A stretch of DNA of 13,207 nt, taken from positions 1-13,207 of the forward strand of contig JAJJLU010000958.1 in assembly GCA_023807065.1 (NCBI GenBank). The letters run 5' to 3'. Under the pieces are notes generated by a model. The model did not search any database. It was not told the origin of the DNA and worked only from the letters and a program-made list of their open reading frames with translations. The stretch is from Isotricha intestinalis. Its lineage: Eukaryota; Ciliophora; Litostomatea; Vestibuliferida; Isotrichidae. Positions 1-7,977 of this stretch are shown in pieces. Positions within the stretch are counted from its first letter, which is position 1. Each line of letters starts with the position of its first letter. Both the position numbers and the translations under genes were made by a program.

Positions 1-400
1 TCTTTAACTTCATTAAATTTATCTAATTTTAATACTAATAATGTTAATAATATGAGTTATATGTTTTCTGGTTGTTCTTCTTTAACTTCTTTAAATTTAT
101 CTAATTTTAATACTAATAATGTTAAATATATGAGAAGTATGTTCTCTGATTGTTCTTCTTTAACTTCTTTAAATTTATCTAATTTTAATACTAATAATGT
201 TGAAGATATGAGTAGGATGTTTTGGAAATGTTCTTCTTTAACTGCTTTAAATTTATCTAATTTTAATACTGAAAATGTTCAAGATATGAGTGATATGTTC
301 AATGGTTGTTCTGAATTAACTTATTTAAATTTATCCAATTTTAATATTAATAATGTTCAAGATATGAGTAGGATATTCTGGAAATGTCCTAAATTAACTT
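1..400 (+). repeat. 78-base coding tandem repeat (LRR units)
   Basis: The units start with the same TCTTTAACTTC-type segment at base 1, base 79 and then every 78 bases, each coding one 26-residue LRR. The first three units are nearly identical in DNA, including synonymous sites; the fourth and fifth carry more substitutions. Near-identity at silent positions suggests recent duplication or gene conversion. Confidence 0.85.
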
Positions 401-447
401 CTTTGAATGCAAAAGATGAAAAAATTTTAAAAAAATGGAAAAAATAA
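1..447 (+). CDS. BspA-like leucine-rich-repeat protein, 5'-truncated
   Basis: The frame is open from base 1 to a TAA at 445-447, so the window shows only the last 148 residues; the ATG at 52 is an internal repeat methionine, not a supported start. The protein is a tandem array of a 26-residue unit with the pattern C-S-S-L-T-S-L-N-L-S-N-F-N-T-x-N-V-x-x-M, about five copies, the last diverging into a lysine-rich tail ending KKWKK. This is the BspA/DUF285 family (also described as the bacterial surface 26-residue repeat), an LRR class common in Listeria and Mycoplasma and expanded in several protists, where members are often surface or adhesion-type proteins. No signal peptide can be judged because the N-terminus is missing, and no membrane segment or GPI signal is seen at the C-terminus. 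The 78-base DNA units are nearly identical. Family is secure; function is unknown. Confidence 0.9.
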   Translation, partial: SLTSLNLSNFNTNNVNNMSYMFSGCSSLTSLNLSNFNTNNVKYMRSMFSDCSSLTSLNLSNFNTNNVEDMSRMFWKCSSLTALNLSNFNTENVQDMSDMFNGCSELTYLNLSNFNINNVQDMSRIFWKCPKLTSLNAKDEKILKKWKK

Positions 448-1384
448 CCTAAAAAATTTAAAAAAAAAATCTTTGGTTTTTTGATGTTTTTTTTTTATTT
501 TTTCTTTTTTTTTTTATTTATTTTTTTTATATTTTTTTTGTTAATTTTTTTAGTTAAATTTTTCAATTTTTTGTGATTTGAATTTTGTTTTTGAATTTTT
601 TTTTTTAAAAAATCATTTTTTTGATTTTTTTATTTTTATAAATACTATAATTTTTAAAAATATAGATTTATTATAATATAAAGATTAATTTAACTATAAT
701 TTTGTTTTATAGAAAAGATTAATTTTTAATACAATTATTTTGCGAATTTGATTCATTTTTAAATATTTTCTTCATTTCTTTCATTTTTTTTTAGTTGGAG
801 TAAAAAAAATATCTTATAAAACTTTTAAACATTTTTTTTTAAATGTTTTTTTTACCATAGAAAAAATTATACTATGAAAATGATTTATATTTAAAAAAAC
901 ATAATAATCAAAATTTATAACAATAAAATAATTAAAATTTATTGATTCATCCAAAAAAAAAATTTGTCATTTTATTTTATATTTTTTTAATATCAACTTG
1001 TCAATTTACAATTCAAAATATTAGAACTTCAAATGTTAATATTTGAACTGATCTAAATAATAATATTATTTGAATATTCTAGAATTCAATTTGAAAATCA
1101 AAAGAAATTAACAATGAAATTATTTTTCAATGTGATTTGTTTAACTGATATATAAAAGGAAAAGATTATATGAAATATGTTATCATTGATTATTATCCTT
1201 TTTAAATTAGAGGTTTAATAGTATGATGAACTTAATTTAATGTATAAGGAAATTTAAAATATTTTAATTGTAGAAGTTAATAAAATTTTCTTATAAAATT
1301 TTTGTTTTTTTATTTGTTATTTAATTTATTTATAATTTTTTAATTTCTTTTTCCAAATTTCACAAAATTGAAAAAATTAAATAA
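448..1384. other. T-rich gap between convergent genes
   Basis: This 937-base gap lies between the 3' ends of the LRR gene and ASF1. Bases about 465-640 are dominated by long T runs on the + strand, as expected for a 3' flank. Bases about 1000-1260 are less homopolymeric but hold no open frame of note, no tRNA-like sequence and no recognisable relic. I see no gene here. Confidence 0.6.
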
Positions 1385-1993
1385 TTAATAATTATGATTA
1401 TCATTATTATTAAAAGGATTTTCATTTTTATTGTTAACTAAAGACATAAATTTTTCATTATCCATTTTTCCTTCAGAAAACATGAAATTTCCACTATTAT
1501 TTTTAAATTCAGGAATTTTATTGACTTCATTATCCCAATCAATATTAAATTTAGTGATTCTTGGTTTATCAGCTAAAACACTTCTTACAACATGATCAAT
1601 TTGAATTATTTCAGGTTGATTTAAATTCATTTCTTCATTATCATAAATATTATTTAAATAATATCCACATCGAAAAAATTCTTGATTATTATAAGAACAA
1701 CATAATAAAATTGCAGTAACTCCTAAAATTTCTCCTTCAGGAATTTTTTTATAATCTGGTGCATTTGCATCAAAAACAAATTTCATTGAACCTAATTGAA
1801 GAGGTCCTATTTCTAATGTATCTAATATTTGATCATATTTTTCATCATCTGCACTACCTATATATATCATTTTCCATTCTATTTCTTTTTTTAATTCTGA
1901 TAAACATTCAAAAACTATCTCAAATTTAAATGGATCTGTAAAACGAGCTTCAGGGTTTTGGACTATTATATTTAAAATGTTTATCGAAGACAT
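1385..1993 (-). CDS. ASF1: Histone chaperone ASF1
   Basis: The 202-residue product matches the conserved Asf1 immunoglobulin-like core almost end to end over residues 1-155. Recognisable blocks are the NP-F-x-F-E-I-x-F-E-C strand (about 20-30), E-W-K-M-I-Y-I-G-S-A (39-48), Y-D-Q-I-L-D (53-58), G-V-T-A-I-L-L (91-97), Q-E-F-F-R-C-G-Y-Y (104-112) and the P-R-I-T-K-F-N-I-D-W closing strand (144-153). In the family Asf1 binds the H3-H4 dimer and hands it to CAF-1 or HIRA during replication-coupled and replication-independent assembly. Asp54 and Arg108, which act in histone binding in the human protein, are kept; the human Val94 position is Ala94. The tail (156-202) is short and Asn-rich rather than strongly acidic. 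The start is preceded by an A-run on the coding strand, as for the other genes. An E2F-like site lies about 52 bases upstream. Confidence 0.96.
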   Translation of the reverse strand: MSSINILNIIVQNPEARFTDPFKFEIVFECLSELKKEIEWKMIYIGSADDEKYDQILDTLEIGPLQLGSMKFVFDANAPDYKKIPEGEILGVTAILLCCSYNNQEFFRCGYYLNNIYDNEEMNLNQPEIIQIDHVVRSVLADKPRITKFNIDWDNEVNKIPEFKNNSGNFMFSEGKMDNEKFMSLVNNKNENPFNNNDNHNY

Positions 1994-2044
1994 TTTTTTT
2001 TATTCTTTTTATATTTTTTAAATTATTTTATATTTAATTTTTAC

Positions 2045-2052
2045 TTCCCGCC
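2045..2052 (-). promoter_or_regulatory. E2F/DP-like site upstream of ASF1
   Basis: The coding strand of ASF1 reads GGCGGGAA here (TTCCCGCC on +), ending about 52 bases before the ASF1 start codon. It is a GC island inside a gap that is otherwise nearly all A and T. The sequence matches the core bound by E2F/DP factors, which control S-phase genes, including ASF1 genes, in animals and plants. Whether this organism has E2F acting here is inference. Confidence 0.45.
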
Positions 2053-2782
2053 TTTTTTTAATTTTTTTTATGATGATTTTAGTCAAAAAAATGAATAATA
2101 ATTAAGTAATGATTTCTTTGAATTTAATATATTTTTGCTTTGATTATATATTTTTTTTTAATTTATTCTTTATTACATATCTTCAATGAATATATATCCA
2201 AACACACTTAATAAGATATTTTTGTTTTCTCTTAAATAAAATATATTAACATTTTTTATTTCATCAATCAGTGTATAAAATAAATGTTTTAATCTGATAT
2301 GATTATAATTTTTTTCAAATGTCTGTCTTTCATTTGAAGTTCAATTGACATATATATATAATTTATTATCAAAAAATATAAAAAATTATTTAAATCATTT
2401 CTTTTAATTTAAATCTTAATCAAATAATCCATTAAATAAATTTATTACAAATAAAATTTTTTTAATTCTAATATTATTTTTTTATTAGCTTTCTTTAATT
2501 AGAAAAATGTTTTAATGACTACAATCCTAAAGAAGTAAAATTAAATATAAAATATCTTAAAAATTTAAAGATTGATTAAGAGTAACAATATAATTAGGAG
2601 GTTTTTAAGCATTATCATACAGATTAAACAATTTACATTGAATTAAATTTAGAACTTAGGAGGAAATCCAATAATTATGTTAATTTCATTCTATTTCTTT
2701 TATATGAATAATCTTTTGAATCTCAATTATATTTCTTTATTGTATTAAATTCCTTTTTTTTTTAATATATTTTTAAATAAAT

Positions 2783-2811
2783 AAAATGTAAAAATTTATC
2801 TTTTACATTTT
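2783..2811. repeat. Inverted repeat, 11-base arms
   Basis: The arms AAAATGTAAAA (2783-2793) and TTTTACATTTT (2801-2811) pair perfectly around a 7-base loop. In sequence this AT-rich such dyads arise by chance fairly often, but the same core recurs at 3016-3036, also upstream of the PKG-like gene. Confidence 0.45.
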
Positions 2812-3015
2812 TACTACATTTTTATTGACATATGTAAAATGATTATCAAGCAAAAACATGATGTACAATAAATTATCTTATTTTATACATTATCAATATT
2901 AAATACAGAAATATTTATTTTTTTAGAAGAATTAATAAATAAAATTTTTAGTTAAAAATTAAACTATTAAAATAATTAAATAAAAAATTTAAACTTATAA
3001 TTCAATAAATAAATA

Positions 3016-3036
3016 AAAATGTAAAAATTACATTTT
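3016..3036. repeat. Inverted repeat, 9-base arms, same core as 2783-2811
   Basis: AAAATGTAA (3016-3024) and TTACATTTT (3028-3036) form perfect arms with a 3-base loop. The left arm and its flank (an AAATAAATAAA-type run before it) repeat the flank of the 2783 element with about one base inserted, so the two look related. It ends about 145 bases before the PKG-like start. Confidence 0.45.
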
Positions 3037-3180
3037 ATTAAAGTTCTTATTAAATAATTTACTTAATTTTAAATATTTTGTAAATCCTATATTCTTTCTA
3101 TATATCTTTTATTTCCTTAATTAATTATTAAATAAAACCTTTGAAAAAAAAATTAGTCTAAAATATTTAGAAAAAATAAA

Positions 3181-5970
3181 ATGGGTGTAAAATGTGTAAG
3201 GCAAATTTATTGTTGTAATGAAACAGACCTTTCACATCAATCAAATCACACCCAAAGAACAATAAATCAAAATTCAATTAACACAAATAAAAACAACAAT
3301 AAAGAGACTATATTAAAAAAAAATTCAATTTTTAGCGTAAATTCATTTGCTAATAAATTTATGAGATTAGAAACTAAAATGTTAAGAAAACCATCAAAAA
3401 GTATTAATCCTCCAATAATAATAAACAATTCATTAAAATTTATAAATGAATTATCACAATTAACAATAATAGATGGTAAATTAGGAAAAAAATCAGAAAA
3501 AGATATTAAAATGATAAATGCTATATTTGAGCAAAATTATTTTATAAAATCGTTAAGTGATCAAAATAAAGAAGATATAATGGCAGAAATAAGATTAGCA
3601 AAAATAACTTCAAATAAATTTATTATTAAAGAAGGATTTGAAGGTAGATTTTTTTATATAATTAGAAATGGACTTGTTGAAGTAATAAAAAATAATAAAG
3701 TTTTAAAAAGTTTAAGTAAAGGAGAAAGTTTTGGTGAATTTGCTTTATTAAATAATTCATTAAGAACTTGTTCAATTAAAAGTATTGTTCAATGTGAATT
3801 TTGGATTTTAGAAAGAATATCTTTTAGAAAAATAATAGATGCTACAACAAAAGAAAATTTTAAAGAAAATAAAAAATTTATCAAATCAGTAAATTTTTTA
3901 AAAGTATTAGAAAATTACCAAATTTCAATATTATGTTTTGGATTATATAAAGAAATGTTTGTTGAAAATCAAATAATAGCAAATGAAGGAGATTATGCAA
4001 ATTGTATTTATATCATAAAAGAAGGAGAAGTAAATTGTGTAAAAGAAGGAAGAATAATAAGAACTTTATATAAAGGAGAAAATTTTGGAGAAAGAAGTAT
4101 TTTTGTTAATTCAAAAAGATCTTTGGATCTTATAGCAAAAACAAATTGCATTTGTTATTCAATTAGTTTTGAAATTTTAATGAATGTTTTGGGTCATTTT
4201 TATAAAGATATTTTGTTATCACAAATTATAAAGATGTCTTTTTTAAAAAGTGAATATTTTCAAAAGGTTAATTTAAATTTCATTGACAGAATTTCTAAAT
4301 TATTTAAAATGAAAAATTTTAATAAAAATGAAATTGTTTATAAAAAAGGAAACTATATGTCTGAAATTGTAAGTGTTATTATTGATGGAAACTTAATCAA
4401 TAAAAATAAAGAAATTATTGGTAAAAGAGGTGATATTCTTTTTGACAATAATTTATTTTATTTAGGTAAAGATGCTTTAATATATGATTTATTTGCTGAT
4501 CCAGATTGTTTAATATGTGAAGCTGAAACAAATGAAATTTTAAAAATTTTAAAAATTCAAAATTTCCAAGAATTAATAGAAAGAAGTGATTCAATTAATA
4601 TTTTATCTAATTCACAATTATTAAGAAAATTTCACTTTGATAAAATTGAGGAAATTTTATTAAAAATGAACAAAAAAATATATAAACAAAATGAAACTAT
4701 AATAAAAAAAGGAAAAGAAGGAAAAAATATTTTTTTTATTAAACAAGGATCTGCATTTGTAGAAAACAATTTACAAGATACATCAGATAATACTTTTGGT
4801 TTAAAAGAATTAGGAATTTATGCTTGTATAGGAGAGAATTTATTATTTAGTAATTATTATAATAATACAATTATTACTTCTTCAAACTGTGAAATTTTAT
4901 ACATCAATAAAACAATCTTTAAAGAAATTTTAGGTGATAAATTAATTAATTATTTAAAAAAATGTTTATTATTAAAAGACAAAAATCTTAATTTACGTGA
5001 TTTTGATTTTTATGGTCATTTTAATGATAATTTTAATCCAGTTGTCAGTTTAATTAAATCAAAGACAAATCACCAATTTTATGTTATAAAAAGTTATATA
5101 AAAGATATAATTATAAAATTAAATTATTTTAGTAAAATTGAAGAATTTAAAAAAATAAATTTAATGATAGATTATCCTTTTATATCAAATTTTATAAAAA
5201 TATTTCAAGACCGGAATTTCATATATTTTTTATATGAATATATTCCGGGAATAGAACTTACTGATTTAATAAATGAATTAAATCATCCTCCTTTTACAAT
5301 GTCACAATTAAGATTTTATTTTGCGAATTTACTTTTAATTATAAATTATCTTCATTCCAAAAACATAATTCATCGTAGCATTCAGCCAAATAATATATTA
5401 ATAAATGCAAATGGTTATTTAAATTTAATAAGTTTAAAAACAGCGAAAAAAATAGAAGATAGGACAAATACAATAATTGGAAATTTATTTTATTTAGCTC
5501 CTGAAATTATAACGGGTGAAGGTTATTCATTTGAAGCTGATTATTGGTCAGTTGCTGTTTTAATGTATGAACTTTGTTTCGGTGAAATTCCATTTAATGG
5601 TAATGAAGATGATCCAATGTCTGTTTATTTTTCTATTATAAATAAGAAATTATCTTTTCCTTCTAATTTCTCAGATTCTTTATTTATGTCATTATTAAGT
5701 AATATGCTTGAAAAATGTCCTCATAAAAGATATTCTAGAATTGAATTAATACAAAATCATCCTTGGTTTAAAAAATTTAATTTTCAAGATGTTGAATATT
5801 TAAAAATCAATCCTGAGTTTATTCCTAATGTTGAAGATATTTTATTTGAAAGTAATCAAAGTTTTTGGAAACATTCTCTTATTATGTATAAAGATTGGCA
5901 AAAAAATTCAGGAATTATTATTGATGATAATAAAAGAGAAGAATGCGAAAGTTGGTTTGAAGATTTTTAA
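3181..5970 (+). CDS. PKG-like protein: four cNMP-binding-type domains and a predicted pseudokinase
   Basis: The 929-residue protein has the alveolate PKG layout. Domain A (about 115-225) has F-G-E-F-A-L-L...R-T, with pocket Glu186 and Arg195 kept. Domain B (about 235-345) has F-G-E-R...K-R-S, with Glu304 and Arg313. Domain C (about 365-465) has no recognisable phosphate-binding cassette. Domain D (about 480-595) keeps Glu552 but has Asn561 where Arg is expected. An AGC-type kinase domain (about 605-865) follows, and the C-terminus W-F-E-D-F resembles the terminal W-x-x-D-F of PKGs. The kinase lacks key residues: no glycine-rich loop, H-R-S-I-Q-P-N-N in place of HRD-K-P-E-N (Ser733, Gln735), and S-L-K in place of DFG (751-753). 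The VAIK-type Lys637 and A-P-E (773-775) remain. I infer a cyclic-nucleotide sensor without phosphotransfer. The N-terminus M-G-V-K-C with Cys11-Cys12 could be myristoylated and palmitoylated, though the usual Ser/Thr at position 6 is Val. Confidence 0.9.
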   Translation: MGVKCVRQIYCCNETDLSHQSNHTQRTINQNSINTNKNNNKETILKKNSIFSVNSFANKFMRLETKMLRKPSKSINPPIIINNSLKFINELSQLTIIDGKLGKKSEKDIKMINAIFEQNYFIKSLSDQNKEDIMAEIRLAKITSNKFIIKEGFEGRFFYIIRNGLVEVIKNNKVLKSLSKGESFGEFALLNNSLRTCSIKSIVQCEFWILERISFRKIIDATTKENFKENKKFIKSVNFLKVLENYQISILCFGLYKEMFVENQIIANEGDYANCIYIIKEGEVNCVKEGRIIRTLYKGENFGERSIFVNSKRSLDLIAKTNCICYSISFEILMNVLGHFYKDILLSQIIKMSFLKSEYFQKVNLNFIDRISKLFKMKNFNKNEIVYKKGNYMSEIVSVIIDGNLINKNKEIIGKRGDILFDNNLFYLGKDALIYDLFADPDCLICEAETNEILKILKIQNFQELIERSDSINILSNSQLLRKFHFDKIEEILLKMNKKIYKQNETIIKKGKEGKNIFFIKQGSAFVENNLQDTSDNTFGLKELGIYACIGENLLFSNYYNNTIITSSNCEILYINKTIFKEILGDKLINYLKKCLLLKDKNLNLRDFDFYGHFNDNFNPVVSLIKSKTNHQFYVIKSYIKDIIIKLNYFSKIEEFKKINLMIDYPFISNFIKIFQDRNFIYFLYEYIPGIELTDLINELNHPPFTMSQLRFYFANLLLIINYLHSKNIIHRSIQPNNILINANGYLNLISLKTAKKIEDRTNTIIGNLFYLAPEIITGEGYSFEADYWSVAVLMYELCFGEIPFNGNEDDPMSVYFSIINKKLSFPSNFSDSLFMSLLSNMLEKCPHKRYSRIELIQNHPWFKKFNFQDVEYLKINPEFIPNVEDILFESNQSFWKHSLIMYKDWQKNSGIIIDDNKREECESWFEDF

Positions 5971-6118
5971 TTTTATTTTTTGTTCTCTATTATTGTATTA
6001 TTTATTTTATATGTAATTCTGATATTAAAATTTTTAGTTGATATTATTTTGGTAAAATATTTTTTTAAAATATATAGTTTTTATAATTAATTTATTACTA
6101 AAAAGAATAAAATAAAAT

Positions 6119-7372
6119 ATGAATAATGAAAATAATTTAGATACAATAAAAGAAGAAGAGAAGAAAGAAGAAGAACAAAATGAAGAAGAACAAAATGAAA
6201 AAGAACCAAATGAAGAAGAACTCAATGAAGAAGAAATAGAAAAAACAGAACAAGAAAGAAAAGAACAAGAATTAATTAATCAAGATATATTAAGTAAGGT
6301 ATTTTTTGAGAGATATAAGTGTATAAAGAGATTAGGAATAGGCTCATTTGGAATGACTTATAAAGCAGAATATAATAATCAATATTATGCTTTGAAATTT
6401 GAATTAAAAAAAAATTCTTTAAATTTATTAGAAAACGAAGCTGCTATTATGGCTCATTTAAAAGGTCCAAATATTCCTTTAATAAAATCATATGGTATTT
6501 CTGGAGAATATAATATTTTAGTCATGCAATTATTAGGAAAAAATTTAGAGGAAATTTTAACTAATAAAAAAAAAAGAAGATTTTCTTTAAAAACAGTGTG
6601 TATGTTAGCAACTCAAATGCTATCAATTTTAGAATATATTCATAAAAAAAGTATAATTCATAGAGATATTAAACCAAAAAATTTTTTAATGGGATTAAAG
6701 GATTTATCTCAATATATTTATTTATTAAATTTTGGTTTAGCTAGAAAATATAGATCAATATCAACTTTAGAACAATATCCTTTTAATTCTGAAAAAAAAT
6801 TAACTGGAACTGCAAGATATGCTTCAATTAATGCTTTGAAAGGATTAGAACAAAGTAGAAGAGATGATTTAGAATCATTAGGTTATGTTTTAATATATTT
6901 TTTAAAAGGAAAATTACCTTGGATTGGATTAAAATCGAAAAATAGAGAAGAAAGAAATCAAAAAATATTACATAAAAAAGAAGAAGTTTCTCCTTCTGAA
7001 TTATGTAGAAGTTGTCCTAAAGAATTTGAAAAATTTATTAAATATAGTAGAAAATTAGATTTTACAGAAGACCCGAATTATGAAAAATATAGAAAATTAT
7101 TTGGAAATGTTATGAAGAGACATCAATATAATTTTGATTATATTTATGATTGGACTTCTAAAGAAGATTTAAATGATAGAAATTTTGTTAAAAATGGAAC
7201 TGAGTTAGATAAAAATAATCATTTTATTAAAAAACCGTGGAATGGGAAAAGTCATATAAATTTTGGTGAAAATGGGGAAAATGGAATTGATATTTATTAT
7301 AGTAATAAAGATGAATCACTATCAGAAAGGAAAAAGGACAAAAATAATAAATGTGCATGTTATCTGTTTTAA
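6119..7372 (+). CDS. Casein kinase 1 family protein with NFG in place of DFG
   Basis: The 417-residue protein begins with a highly acidic Glu/Lys/Gln/Asn segment (about 8-50, likely disordered or coiled), followed by a CK1 kinase domain (about 66-345). It keeps the loop G-I-G-S-F-G (73-78), the ATP lysine Lys93, the catalytic H-R-D-I-K-P-K-N (181-188) and the CK1 hallmarks G-T-A-R-Y-A-S-I-N-A and E-Q-S-R-R-D-D-L-E-S-L-G-Y (about 230-256). The DFG motif is L-N-F-G, with Asn204 replacing the metal-binding Asp; the codon is AAT, one base from GAT. Activity is therefore doubtful, although all other key residues remain. The end C-A-C-Y-L-F fits a CaaX prenylation box (Cys414) with a second cysteine, recalling lipid-anchored yeast Yck kinases. 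The gene follows the PKG-like gene by 148 bases on the same strand. The first ATG is taken as the start. Confidence 0.93.
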   Translation: MNNENNLDTIKEEEKKEEEQNEEEQNEKEPNEEELNEEEIEKTEQERKEQELINQDILSKVFFERYKCIKRLGIGSFGMTYKAEYNNQYYALKFELKKNSLNLLENEAAIMAHLKGPNIPLIKSYGISGEYNILVMQLLGKNLEEILTNKKKRRFSLKTVCMLATQMLSILEYIHKKSIIHRDIKPKNFLMGLKDLSQYIYLLNFGLARKYRSISTLEQYPFNSEKKLTGTARYASINALKGLEQSRRDDLESLGYVLIYFLKGKLPWIGLKSKNREERNQKILHKKEEVSPSELCRSCPKEFEKFIKYSRKLDFTEDPNYEKYRKLFGNVMKRHQYNFDYIYDWTSKEDLNDRNFVKNGTELDKNNHFIKKPWNGKSHINFGENGENGIDIYYSNKDESLSERKKDKNNKCACYLF

Positions 7373-7977
7373 AAAGATAAAATTTTTTATATATTATTAT
7401 ATGTATATTTTTGATTAAAAATTATTATTTGGAAAAATCCAAGAATATAAGTTTGTAAATTTTTTGAAGAAAAAAAATGTTAAATAAAAAGGTTTATTTT
7501 TTTATTATTTATTTGACAATAAAATGAAATATATCAAAAAATTTTAATTGATACATATTACATTTATTATTCAAAAGTTTATAGATTTTATATTCTACTT
7601 TTTTCATCGAATTTTTATTAGTCATTTTAATTAAATTGATTTTTTATTTATCAAAATTTTTGATACTCTCTAATTATTTTTTATCTTGTCAATTTATAAT
7701 ATATAATAGGAATTAAAAACAATTACTCATATGAAGATTTAATTCACCGATTTTTATTAATTAAATTATAATTAGAAATTTCAAATCCTTTTAAGTTATC
7801 CTTAAAAAAGTTTCTGAAAATCAGTTAAATTAAAAAGAAAAAATTAATAGTTTATTTGATATGAAAAATTAATTTTTTATTAATATATAATTATTAGACT
7901 TTTTATATATTTTTAAATAAAAAAAATAATTTGTAATTATCATTAATTTTTTTTAAAATAAATTAAATTAATACAAT
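7373..7977. other. Gap between convergent 3' ends
   Basis: This 605-base gap separates the 3' ends of the CK1 and zinc-finger genes. It is AT-rich with short homopolymer runs. I see no open frame, RNA gene or clear repeat; it is most simply shared 3' untranslated and termination sequence. Confidence 0.6.

Larger units (their letters stand above)
1994..3180. other. Divergent gap between ASF1 and the PKG-like gene
   Basis: This 1187-base gap holds both upstream regions. Apart from the E2F-like site near ASF1 and two related inverted repeats at 2783-2811 and 3016-3036, I see no gene, tRNA or mobile element. Bases about 2490-2760 are less T-rich than the rest and include a 22-codon stretch without stops, but it runs into repeated TAA and TAG codons and matches nothing I recognise. 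Confidence 0.55.

Noticed and set aside
1020..1260. A less T-rich island with protein-like reading if TGA is read as sense, suggesting a relic or organellar insert.
   Set aside because: It needs several stops read through and resembles no known protein; the composition alone explains it.
2595..2662. AGGAGG motifs resembling bacterial ribosome binding sites.
   Set aside because: The genome is eukaryotic and no open frame follows either motif.
2488..2765. A stretch that reads as a protein-like sequence of about 90 residues if TAA and TAG are taken as glutamine.
   Set aside because: The real genes here treat TAA as stop, TGA-free runs of this length are expected by chance in such AT-rich DNA, and no family is recognisable.
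5242..5250. Palindromic TTCCGGGAA-type sequence as a regulatory site.
   Set aside because: It codes the I-P-G-I segment of the kinase hinge region and is explained by protein coding.
5828..6016. An overlapping frame at the end of the PKG-like gene.
   Set aside because: It overlaps the conserved kinase tail in another phase and has only low-complexity hydrophobic content.
6034..6225. A serine/phenylalanine-rich reverse-strand frame.
   Set aside because: It is the antisense of the acidic Glu-rich start of the CK1 gene, with no independent support.
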